Source: Candidatus Omnitrophota bacterium
Lineage (GTDB): Bacteria > Omnitrophota > Gorgyraeia > Gygaellales > Profunditerraquicolaceae
Assembly (NCBI GenBank): GCA_016212045.1
Contig: JACRHO010000048.1
Span: 1-5,787 of the forward strand
DNA: 5,787 nucleotides
Direction of reading: 5' to 3'
Shown here: in pieces, positions 1 to 5,356 of the stretch
Numbering within the stretch: position 1 is the stretch's first letter
How the letters are laid out: every line of letters starts with the position of its first letter
Notes under the pieces: model-generated
What the model was told of the DNA's origin: nothing
Database searches by the model: none
Seen by the model: the letters and a program-made list of their open reading frames with translations, nothing else
Position numbers and translations under genes: made by a program

Positions 1-446
1 AGTCGAGGGGGTGACTTGGTGACTTTTTTAATGGTGTCCTTCACCGGCACGGCTAAAATCGCTGCGCCAGATCTTTTTGCCTCTTTTATTAAGGCAGATA
101 CCTCTCTTTTCTTAATAAATGGCCTTACTCCGTCGTGGATTAAAACCAAATCTGCGCGCCTGGCTACTGCCTTGAGGCCGTTTCTTACTGAATCCTGCCT
201 GCGCCTGCCCCCTAAAACAACTGCCTTGATTTTCCTAATCCGGTATCGTTTTAACTGTCTAATGATCCCTTTAAGATTTTTGGAATTGGCGACGATAATG
301 ATATCTTTAATATCGGTATGCTTGCTTAATGTCTTCAGGCAATAAATGACCAGCGGCAAGGAATTAATTTTAACCAGTGGTTTAAAAATGCGTGATCCTA
401 ACCTTGCGCCCTTGCCCGCGGCAAGGACTATCGCTGTAACGCGCAT
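1..446 (-). CDS. ispD: 2-C-methyl-D-erythritol 4-phosphate cytidylyltransferase, C-terminus cut by window edge
   Basis: IspD joins CTP and 2-C-methyl-D-erythritol 4-phosphate to give CDP-ME in the cytosolic non-mevalonate (MEP) isoprenoid pathway. The reading frame from ATG at 446 gives 148 residues without a stop before the window edge. The family is about 220-235 aa, so roughly 75-85 residues are missing. Visible signatures are the N-terminal nucleotide-binding loop LAAGKGARLG (residues 8-17) with FKPL just after it (Lys22), GGRRRQDSV (79-87), the HDGVRP motif (104-109) and PVKDT (134-138). These match the CTP- and Mg-binding and MEP-binding elements of IspD. The start is the Met directly before the conserved beta-strand/loop. 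No Shine-Dalgarno sequence precedes it, because a structured repeat ends right at the start codon. It follows a yacL-like gene, as in Bacillus, which supports the call; ispF would be expected next. Very confident on family. Confidence 0.95.
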   Translation of the reverse strand, partial: MRVTAIVLAAGKGARLGSRIFKPLVKINSLPLVIYCLKTLSKHTDIKDIIIVANSKNLKGIIRQLKRYRIRKIKAVVLGGRRRQDSVRNGLKAVARRADLVLIHDGVRPFIKKREVSALIKEAKRSGAAILAVPVKDTIKKVTKSPPR

Positions 447-457
447 TAAATGAGCAG

Positions 458-490
458 ACGACTTATGGAGCCTATGGCGACATAAGTCGT
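458..490. repeat. E1 left hairpin
   Basis: The outer stem is ACGACTTATG (458-467) with CATAAGTCGT (481-490), 10 bp. A symmetric internal loop GA/GA (468-469, 479-480) follows, then an inner stem GCC/GGC (470-472, 476-478) with triloop TAT. Read as RNA, the GA/GA loop could form tandem sheared G-A pairs. An alternative pairing is GCAGACG-like 454-460 with 503-509. Confidence 0.9.
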
Positions 491-517
491 AGGCCTTTAG
501 GCCGTCTGCGAATTTAA

Positions 518-581
518 CCCTTGACATTTTTTGAGGTTAGCGTTAATCCGACGTCAACGCTTATTTCAAAAATGTCAAGGG
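518..581. repeat. E1 central stem with nested hairpin
   Basis: CCCTTGACATTTTT (518-531) pairs perfectly with AAAAATGTCAAGGG (568-581), 14 bp. The enclosed segment differs completely from the 19-nt loop of the second copy. It carries its own 6-bp stem AGCGTT (539-544) with AACGCT (556-561), and a GACGTC palindrome at 550-555. Confidence 0.9.
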
Positions 582-594
582 TAAGTTCGGCCAG

Positions 595-629
595 CAAACT
601 TACGTCACGCTTTGCGTTCCGTAAGTTTG
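595..629. repeat. E1 right hairpin
   Basis: The outer stem is CAAACTTACG (595-604) with CGTAAGTTTG (620-629), 10 bp. A TC/TC internal loop (605-606, 618-619), an inner stem ACGC/GCGT (607-610, 614-617) and a TTT triloop (611-613) complete it. It is homologous to the right hairpin of the second copy (4531-4565), from which it differs by five compensatory base pairs. Confidence 0.92.
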
Positions 630-637
630 GGCCTCAC

Positions 638-1639
638 TTATCTTTCTATCTTAGTAAAAATCATCCTGCCGGCCTGGGTCTGCAGCACTGAGGTAACCGC
701 CACCTTTACTTCCTGGCCAATCAGCCGACGGGCATCCTCCACCACTACCATCGTGCCATCATCAAGGTAGCCGACTGCCTGATTATGTTCTTTGCCTTCC
801 TTGATTAGTTTAACCTGCATATGTTCACCCGGGAAAACTACCGGCTTTAAGGCATTGGCTAATTCGTTGATATTCAGCACCGTTACGCCTTGAATACTGG
901 CGACGCGATTTAAATTAAAATCCACAGTAAGTATCTTTGCCTCTAATAACTTGGCTAATTTTACTAACTTTGCATCCACTTCAGGGACTTCGGCAAAATC
1001 TTCTTCGTGCAGGCTAATATTCTGGCCGTATTCCTTCTGAACGGTATGTAAAATCTCTAAACCCCTTCTGCCCCGCTGGCGCTTGAGGGGCTCAGTAGAA
1101 TCAGCAATCTGCTGCAGTTCTCTCAAAACAAATCTGGGGATAATGAGCCTGCCCTCCAGAAAATTGGTCTTACAGACATCCAGGATCCTGCCGTCGATAA
1201 TGACGCTAGTATCCAGGATGGTTAATTCCCTGGTCTGGTCCTGCCGGCGCAGTCTGACATAAGGAATAATAATATTGAACTCGTCCTTACCGCGCAAACC
1301 GATAACCATCCCCAGATAACAAAATACGATGGTCAAGGTAACTCTGACCAAGGCAAGTTGGTCAGGAGGAATGCGCGCCAGACTAAAGGCATCAGTAAGG
1401 AGTTTAGCCATAATCAGGCCCAAGATTAGGCCGAAGACCATACTGGAGAGCCCTTTGACTGAGACCTTACGCATCCCGATTTCCATAAGTATAATGAGCA
1501 GGGCTAAAAATCCGCCTACTATCGCGCCCATTAGACCCGCGCCTTGCGGCTCTAATGTCTGATAACCGATAATCATACTGAGTACGCTAAAGAGTATCCG
1601 CACCAATAATAAATTCATACCTTCTACTAATAAATTCAT
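638..1639 (-). CDS. yacL: Membrane-anchored PIN-TRAM domain protein (YacL family), putative RNase
   Basis: This 333-aa protein has the YacL layout. Four hydrophobic segments come first (about residues 11-28, 36-54, 62-84 and 95-115), then a cytosolic PIN nuclease domain (about 138-262) and a C-terminal TRAM RNA-binding domain (about 268-333). PIN-type acidic residues are visible at Asp143 and Asp149 (ILDTSVIIDG), Glu174 (LRELQ), Asp222 (VDAKL) and Asp240 (TVDFN), so the metal-dependent nuclease site appears intact. PIN domains usually cut single-stranded RNA; the natural target of the YacL family is not something I can state. AAGGAG at 1648-1653 lies 8 nt before ATG 1639 and supports this start. 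An in-frame ATG at 1618 repeats the first 12 bases of the gene and is a weaker alternative. It begins 4 nt after radA, and its TAA stop forms the edge of repeat E1. The position between radA and ispD matches Bacillus yacL. Confidence 0.93.
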   Translation of the reverse strand: MNLLVEGMNLLLVRILFSVLSMIIGYQTLEPQGAGLMGAIVGGFLALLIILMEIGMRKVSVKGLSSMVFGLILGLIMAKLLTDAFSLARIPPDQLALVRVTLTIVFCYLGMVIGLRGKDEFNIIIPYVRLRRQDQTRELTILDTSVIIDGRILDVCKTNFLEGRLIIPRFVLRELQQIADSTEPLKRQRGRRGLEILHTVQKEYGQNISLHEEDFAEVPEVDAKLVKLAKLLEAKILTVDFNLNRVASIQGVTVLNINELANALKPVVFPGEHMQVKLIKEGKEHNQAVGYLDDGTMVVVEDARRLIGQEVKVAVTSVLQTQAGRMIFTKIER

Positions 1640-1643
1640 CTTT

Positions 1644-3017
1644 TCATCTCCTTAAAGTCAGATCCAGCGCCTCTTTTAGGCTGGATACTGCCACTAAATC
1701 CGTCGTTCCCTTTTTATAATGCAAATTTTTATAATTATTCAGCGGCAAGATACAATGCTTAAACCCCAATTTTTCTGCCTCATTTATGCGCCAGGCCACC
1801 TGCGAGATACTTCTAATCTCCCCACTTAAACCCACCTCTCCTAAAACCACGCTCTCTCCCAGAATCAACTTTTCCTGAAAGGCCGAGGCAATGGCCGTAG
1901 CCACGGCTAAATCCACAGCAGCATCCTGTACCTTAATGCCGCCGGCAACATTGACAAAGATATCCTCAGCCTGCAAATGCAGGCCAATCCTTTTTTCTAA
2001 GACGGCAATCAATAAACAAAGGCGATTGTAATCAAACCCCTGCGCGCGGCGCTGGGCATAACCAAAACTGGATTTACTCACCAGGGCCTGAATCTCCACT
2101 AAGAGCGGACGCGTTCCCTCCAGGGTCGCCGTAACCACGCTTCCCGAGACATCCTTTGGCCTCTCAGAAAGAAAAATCTGCGAAGGATTATCTACTTCCT
2201 TTAATCCGCCTTCGGTCATCTCAAATACGCCAATCTCATTAGTGGAGCCAAACCTATTTTTTACTGCCCGCAAAATCCGGTATACGGCAAACCTATCACC
2301 TTCAAAATAAAGCACAGTATCCACGATATGCTCAAGGACGCGCGGCCCGGCAATCGCGCCCTCTTTAGTAACATGGCCAATAATAAAAACCGAGGTGCCG
2401 GTAGTTTTGGCAATTCTGGTCAGAATGCCTGCGCATTCCCGCACCTGGCTGACACTGCCCGGCGACGAACTGATGGACGGCTCGAAACACACTTGGATAG
2501 AATCAATAATCACTACCCCGGGATTAATTTTTTTAATATACTCAAGGATAAAAGATAAATCCGTCTGGTTAACGATGTATAAATTGCTCGTTTCGGCCTT
2601 GCCCAAGCGCATCGCCCGCATCTTGGTCTGGGTGACTGATTCTTCGCCGCTGATATAAAGCACGCTGATACCAACTTGAGATAACTGATTAGAAATCTGC
2701 AGGGCAATAGTGGATTTGCCTATCCCTGGGTCTCCGCCAATCAGGGTGACTGAACCGGCAACTATACCGCCGCCTAAGACCCGGTCTAATTCTAAGATGT
2801 TGGTTTTTATGCGGGAGTCTTCCTTTACCTCTACATCTTTTAAGAGAACAGGCTCTTCCTGAGAAAAAGAAATCCTTTCCTTTGCCTCTGTCCGGGCGGG
2901 GAGATAATCTTCTTCCACAAAGCAATTCCAATGGTTACAATCCGGGCACCTGCCTAACCATTTCGGCGACTGATATCCGCAGTTCTGACAGCTAAAAACA
3001 GTCTTGGTCTTGGTCAC
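1644..3017 (-). CDS. radA: DNA repair protein RadA (Sms), branch-migration ATPase
   Basis: RadA is a cytosolic RecA-like helicase/ATPase that processes recombination intermediates in homologous recombination repair. The 457 aa are full length for the family. In order it has a zinc finger with Cys10, Cys13, Cys24 and Cys27 (CX2C-X10-CX2C), a RecA-like ATPase core with Walker A GGDPGIGKST (94-103) and a Walker B strand ending in Asp172, the RadA-specific KNRFG motif (253-257), and a C-terminal Lon-protease-like domain (about 285-457) with the conserved VAGGIKVQDAAVDLAVA region. The start is GTG at 3017, chosen because no ATG precedes the zinc finger; only a weak GGA (3024-3026) lies upstream. 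The GTG overlaps the mlaD stop (GTGA, 4 nt), which suggests translational coupling. It is followed 4 nt later by the yacL-like gene. All motifs are intact. Confidence 0.98.
   Translation of the reverse strand: MTKTKTVFSCQNCGYQSPKWLGRCPDCNHWNCFVEEDYLPARTEAKERISFSQEEPVLLKDVEVKEDSRIKTNILELDRVLGGGIVAGSVTLIGGDPGIGKSTIALQISNQLSQVGISVLYISGEESVTQTKMRAMRLGKAETSNLYIVNQTDLSFILEYIKKINPGVVIIDSIQVCFEPSISSSPGSVSQVRECAGILTRIAKTTGTSVFIIGHVTKEGAIAGPRVLEHIVDTVLYFEGDRFAVYRILRAVKNRFGSTNEIGVFEMTEGGLKEVDNPSQIFLSERPKDVSGSVVTATLEGTRPLLVEIQALVSKSSFGYAQRRAQGFDYNRLCLLIAVLEKRIGLHLQAEDIFVNVAGGIKVQDAAVDLAVATAIASAFQEKLILGESVVLGEVGLSGEIRSISQVAWRINEAEKLGFKHCILPLNNYKNLHYKKGTTDLVAVSSLKEALDLTLRR
1648..1653 (-). promoter_or_regulatory. 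Ribosome binding site of the yacL-like gene
   Basis: AAGGAG on the minus strand, 8 nt before ATG 1639. It lies just inside the 3' end of radA and favours 1639 over the second in-frame ATG at 1618. Confidence 0.8.
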
Positions 3018-3637
3018 TTTTTTTCCGGTTTTTCTTTGGTCTTAAAGAATAATTTCCAAGGGTGTCTTCTGACGTCTTTCACCAGCGCCTCTAACTCGTT
3101 GTAAATCGTATCGTCATAAAGGAGTTTTCCGATTGTGCCTTCGCCATTTTTTATCTTCACTAAACTTTCATCTAAATCGCCGGCAATATTCTTGGCTAAC
3201 TGAGCGACCTCATGCATGGCAATGGGGTCATGGCCTACCAGGCTTTCTCCTTTAGCGAGGTGATTTTGAAAATCCTCACCCGGCATCACCTCAATATACT
3301 TCTCGCCCAGGAGCCCCAGCGTATTTACCCAAACTGTAGAATCCAGGGGAATCTTGATCTCCTTTTTCACCCAGCCGACTATCTGGACCTTTGGCTTAAG
3401 CTCCGGCGGATTAAGCAGAAATTTTATTGCCTTAACCTCGCCGACATCCACGCCGGAAAACCTTACTGGCGCGCCAATCTTAACCCCATTGACAAAATTA
3501 AATAAAAAATTAACCTCGTAGCCAGAGGTCCAGGTTTGAAAGTCGCCGATGAGCAAAATAAATAACACTAAAATCACCATGCCCACAAAAACAAATACGC
3601 CTAATTTCAATTCTAATTTAGTTTTGCCGAATATCAT
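3014..3637 (-). CDS. mlaD: MlaD-like MCE domain lipid-transport protein
   Basis: MlaD is the substrate-binding, membrane-anchored subunit of the Mla phospholipid ABC transporter. It forms a periplasmic ring on the MlaE permease. The 207-aa protein has a short cytosolic N-terminus, one transmembrane anchor (about 11-31) and a single MCE domain (about 38-118), with the typical segments GAPVRFSGVDVGEVKAI (55-71) and LGLLGEKYIEV (107-117). The tail holds a helix and an NGEGTIGKLLYDD segment (164-176) often seen in MCE proteins, followed by a Lys-rich end. The length is near that of E. coli MlaD (about 183 aa), so it is a single-MCE, short-tail type. A strong AGGAG (3645-3649) sits 7 nt before the ATG. 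It starts 12 nt after mlaF and its TGA overlaps the radA GTG. The stop is preceded by A-AAA-AAG, a potential slippery heptamer. Confidence 0.95.
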   Translation of the reverse strand: MIFGKTKLELKLGVFVFVGMVILVLFILLIGDFQTWTSGYEVNFLFNFVNGVKIGAPVRFSGVDVGEVKAIKFLLNPPELKPKVQIVGWVKKEIKIPLDSTVWVNTLGLLGEKYIEVMPGEDFQNHLAKGESLVGHDPIAMHEVAQLAKNIAGDLDESLVKIKNGEGTIGKLLYDDTIYNELEALVKDVRRHPWKLFFKTKEKPEKK

Positions 3638-3644
3638 CTTTGCT

Positions 3645-3649
3645 CTCCT
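3645..3649 (-). promoter_or_regulatory. Ribosome binding site of mlaD
   Basis: AGGAG on the minus strand with a 7-nt spacer to ATG 3637, directly after the mlaF stop codon. This clear site contrasts with mlaF and ispD, which have none. Confidence 0.85.
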
Positions 3650-4411
3650 TTATTTAAAACATTCCAAAGTTTCTGTTATCGGTCCCTTAGCTAATCCGTT
3701 GATAAACTGATGCACTACCGGATGCTGGGTATTTTGTATTTCTGCGGGTGAGCCTTCGGCAATAATCTTTCCCTGATAAAGCATATCTAATTTATCGCCC
3801 ACCCGATAAGCGCTCTTCATATCGTGGGTCACCACAATAGAAGTTACTTTTAATTTATCATGCAAATTTCTAATCAATTCATTAATGCTGTCTGCGGTAA
3901 TGGGGTCAACGCCGGTGGTGGGTTCATCATAAAGGATAATCTGCGGTTTGATGCAGATTGCCCGGGCTAAGGCCACGCGCTTTTTCATCCCGCCACTTAA
4001 CTCAGATGGCATGAGGTTTCCGATACCGCATAAATCTACCAGAGACAAAGATTCTTCTACCCTCTCCAATAATTCTTTGTGACTAAAGTGATTATGTTCA
4101 ATTAAGCCAAAGCCGACATTTTCTGCCACGGTCAGTGAATCAAAAAGCGCGCCGCCCTGAAAGACCATGCCAATTTTTAACCTGACCTTATCCAGCTCTT
4201 TATCGGAGAGGCTGGTGATCTCTTGGCCGTCAATAAAGACCTCTCCCCTCTCCGGTCTTAAAATACCGACGATATGTTTTAATAAAACACTCTTGCCGCA
4301 GCCAGAGCGGCCGATAATCACGCAGGTGGAGCCGGTTTCTATTCTTAGATTAAGGCCATCCAAAACCTTGTGTTCGCCGAATGATTTAGATAAATCCTTT
4401 ATTTCTATCAT
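3650..4411 (-). CDS. mlaF: Mla-type ABC transporter ATP-binding protein
   Basis: MlaF is the cytosolic ATPase that powers phospholipid movement through MlaE between the inner membrane and the periplasmic MlaD ring. At 253 aa it is full length. All ABC motifs are intact: Walker A GRSGCGKS (34-41), Q-loop Gln85 in VFQGGALFD, signature LSGGM (138-142), Walker B ending in DEP (Asp162, Glu163) and H-loop His196. FQGGALFDSLTV and PTTGVDPI are typical of the MlaF/Ttg2A branch rather than of other importers. The start is ATG 4411, fitting the usual N-terminus MIEIKDLSKSFG. No Shine-Dalgarno sequence is present, because repeat E2 ends right before the ATG. The gene is separated from mlaE by that 162-nt element and followed after 12 nt by mlaD. 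The neighbours settle the assignment. Confidence 0.97.
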   Translation of the reverse strand: MIEIKDLSKSFGEHKVLDGLNLRIETGSTCVIIGRSGCGKSVLLKHIVGILRPERGEVFIDGQEITSLSDKELDKVRLKIGMVFQGGALFDSLTVAENVGFGLIEHNHFSHKELLERVEESLSLVDLCGIGNLMPSELSGGMKKRVALARAICIKPQIILYDEPTTGVDPITADSINELIRNLHDKLKVTSIVVTHDMKSAYRVGDKLDMLYQGKIIAEGSPAEIQNTQHPVVHQFINGLAKGPITETLECFK

Positions 4412-4423
4412 CTCAATGAGCGC

Positions 4424-4460
4424 ATAACTTACGATCCGCCGTAGGCGGAGAGTAAGTTAT
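4424..4460. repeat. E2 left hairpin
   Basis: The outer stem is ATAACTTAC (4424-4432) with GTAAGTTAT (4452-4460), 9 bp. A GA/GA internal loop (4433-4434, 4450-4451), a 6-bp inner stem TCCGCC/GGCGGA (4435-4440, 4444-4449) and a GTA triloop follow. It can be extended outward by GCG/CGC (4420-4422, 4462-4464) across one mismatch. It has the longest inner stem of the four hairpins. Confidence 0.92.
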
Positions 4461-4472
4461 ACGCGCGAATTG

Positions 4473-4517
4473 ACCCTTGACATTTCCAGAATGATACAAT
4501 ACAAAAATGTCAAGGGT
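4473..4517. repeat. E2 central stem
   Basis: ACCCTTGACATTT (4473-4485) pairs perfectly with AAATGTCAAGGGT (4505-4517), 13 bp, around a 19-nt AT-rich loop. Pairing can continue outward with a one-base bulge towards GAATT/AATTC. It matches the central stem of E1; only the loop differs. Confidence 0.92.
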
Positions 4518-4530
4518 TAAATTCAGCCAG

Positions 4531-4565
4531 ATAACTTATGTCGCACTTTGTGCTCCATAAGTTAT
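4531..4565. repeat. E2 right hairpin
   Basis: The outer stem is ATAACTTATG (4531-4540) with CATAAGTTAT (4556-4565), 10 bp. A TC/TC internal loop (4541-4542, 4554-4555), an inner stem GCAC/GTGC (4543-4546, 4550-4553) and a TTT triloop follow. Its reverse complement shares the blocks ACTTATGGAG and GCGACATAAGT with the left hairpin of E1. Confidence 0.93.
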
Positions 4566-4573
4566 GGCTTCAT

Positions 4574-5356
4574 TTAAGGAAAAATAAAGTAAAAGAAGGC
4601 AGTAAAGATGCAGTCAGCAGCAATAATTAAAATGAAGGTCGTCACTACCGCGCGGGTGGTGGCCTTGCCTACCCCTTCTGCCCCGCCTTCCACATTAAAA
4701 CCTTCATAACAGCTAACAAAGGCAATAATCATGCCAAAGAAGAGCGCTTTCAGTAATCCGGTAAATAAATCCTTAAAAAGTAAAGAATCAAAGGTAATCT
4801 GCAGATACATACTGGAGGCAATGCCTAATTTATAGACGCAGATGAGATAGCCCCCTAATATCCCAATGATATTTGAATATAAGGTCAATACAGGCAGCAT
4901 TAGGCTTAAAGCTAAAAGCCGCGGCACCACCAGATATTTTACCGGATTTGCCGCTAAGGTCTGCAAAGCATCCACCTGTTCAGTGACCTGCATCGTGCCA
5001 ATTTCTGCGGCAATGGCTGCGCCCACTCTTCCCGCAACCACCAGCGCCGTAATCACCGGGCCTAATTCCCTGACCATGGAAAGCGCGACGATACTAGCGA
5101 TATACATCTCCGAGCCCAGCCGCTGCATCTGATAAGCAGTCTGTAGGGCCATAATCACCCCAATAAAGAGGGCAATCAGAGATACTATCGGCAGGCTGTC
5201 GTAGCCGGCCTTCTTGGCCTGCTCAAAGACGCGCTCTTTTTTTAGTGGCGGGATAAAGGTCCAGCGAAAAGTCTGCGCCACCAAACTGCCCAGTCCGCCA
5301 AAGAAATAGAGAAACGCCAGAAATTTCTGTCCTAAATTAATAAATAAGTCTCTCAT
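4574..5356 (-). CDS. mlaE: MlaE-type lipid ABC transporter permease
   Basis: MlaE is the inner-membrane permease of the Mla/MCE phospholipid transporter, coupling MlaF ATP hydrolysis to lipid transfer to or from MlaD. The 260-aa protein is full length for the family. It has an amphipathic N-terminal region and about five to six hydrophobic segments (around 55-72, 86-115, 140-177, 197-217 and 235-258). The permease family signature is visible as MVRELGPVITALVVAGRVG (94-112) followed by AAEIGTMQVTEQVDAL (116-131), and the late motif CYEGFNVEGGAEGVGKATT (216-234). The ATG at 5356 overlaps the clpC stop in TAATG. No Shine-Dalgarno sequence is seen, so translation probably depends on coupling to clpC. 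Its TAA stop is part of the edge of repeat E2, which separates it from mlaF. Partners MlaB and MlaC are not in the window. Confidence 0.96.
   Translation of the reverse strand: MRDLFINLGQKFLAFLYFFGGLGSLVAQTFRWTFIPPLKKERVFEQAKKAGYDSLPIVSLIALFIGVIMALQTAYQMQRLGSEMYIASIVALSMVRELGPVITALVVAGRVGAAIAAEIGTMQVTEQVDALQTLAANPVKYLVVPRLLALSLMLPVLTLYSNIIGILGGYLICVYKLGIASSMYLQITFDSLLFKDLFTGLLKALFFGMIIAFVSCYEGFNVEGGAEGVGKATTRAVVTTFILIIAADCIFTAFFYFIFP

Larger units (their letters stand above)
447..640. repeat. Intergenic palindromic element, copy 1 (E1), filling the yacL-like/ispD gap
   Basis: This 194-nt stretch is the whole gap between the PIN-TRAM stop codon and the ispD start codon, plus the stop triplet itself. 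Its ends are imperfect inverted repeats: TAAATGAG (447-454) against CTCACTTA (633-640), 7 of 8 paired. Inside are a left hairpin (458-490), a small hairpin GGCCT-TT-AGGCC (492-503), a central stem (518-531 with 568-581) enclosing a nested AGCGTT/AACGCT stem (539-544 with 556-561), and a right hairpin (595-629). Its right arm (568-640) aligns with the right arm of the second copy (4503-4576) with 14 substitutions and one gap. Positions 510-531 are the exact reverse complement of 4503-4524. It contains no ORF of note, and no U-tract follows the stems, so it is not a simple intrinsic terminator. The family is not recognised. Confidence 0.9.
4412..4576. repeat. Intergenic palindromic element, copy 2 (E2), filling the mlaE/mlaF gap
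   Basis: This is the second copy of the structured element, occupying the complete 162-nt gap between the mlaE stop and the mlaF start, plus the stop triplet. The ends pair as AATGAG (4415-4420) with TTCATT (4569-4574), five Watson-Crick pairs and one G-T. It holds a left hairpin (4424-4460), a central stem (4473-4485 with 4505-4517) and a right hairpin (4531-4565). A TA follows the right end (4575-4576) but not the left. It is shorter than E1 because the linker and the central loop lack the extra hairpins. No coding potential, U-tract terminator or convincing promoter is visible. It splits two genes of one transporter that are usually adjacent or nearly so. Confidence 0.9.

Noticed and set aside
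16..345. Plus-strand ORF of 109 codons at the left end
   Set aside because: It lies antisense to ispD, whose motifs are clear, and its translation has no recognisable features.
518..581. Central stem as an intrinsic terminator
   Set aside because: The stem is AT-rich in its inner half, its loop is long and no U-run follows its 3' arm on either strand. The T-run is inside the stem.
447..640. Cloverleaf as a tRNA or tRNA-like gene
   Set aside because: The four-armed fold is too long (160-194 nt), the arm sizes do not fit, and the T-loop GTTCRA and CCA-side features are absent.
447..640. CRISPR repeats
   Set aside because: There are only two distant copies, each a different-length composite palindrome, with no regular repeat-spacer pattern.
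2689..2931. 80-codon minus-strand ORF within radA
   Set aside because: It is an out-of-frame shadow of radA that covers the Walker A region; the composition is Arg/Cys-rich and low in sense.
4477..4500. TTGACA followed by TACAAT in E2 as a sigma-70 promoter
   Set aside because: The spacer is only 12 nt, and the TTGACA is explained by the central stem, where it occurs in both arms of both copies. On the other strand and in E1 no good -10 lies at 16-18 nt.
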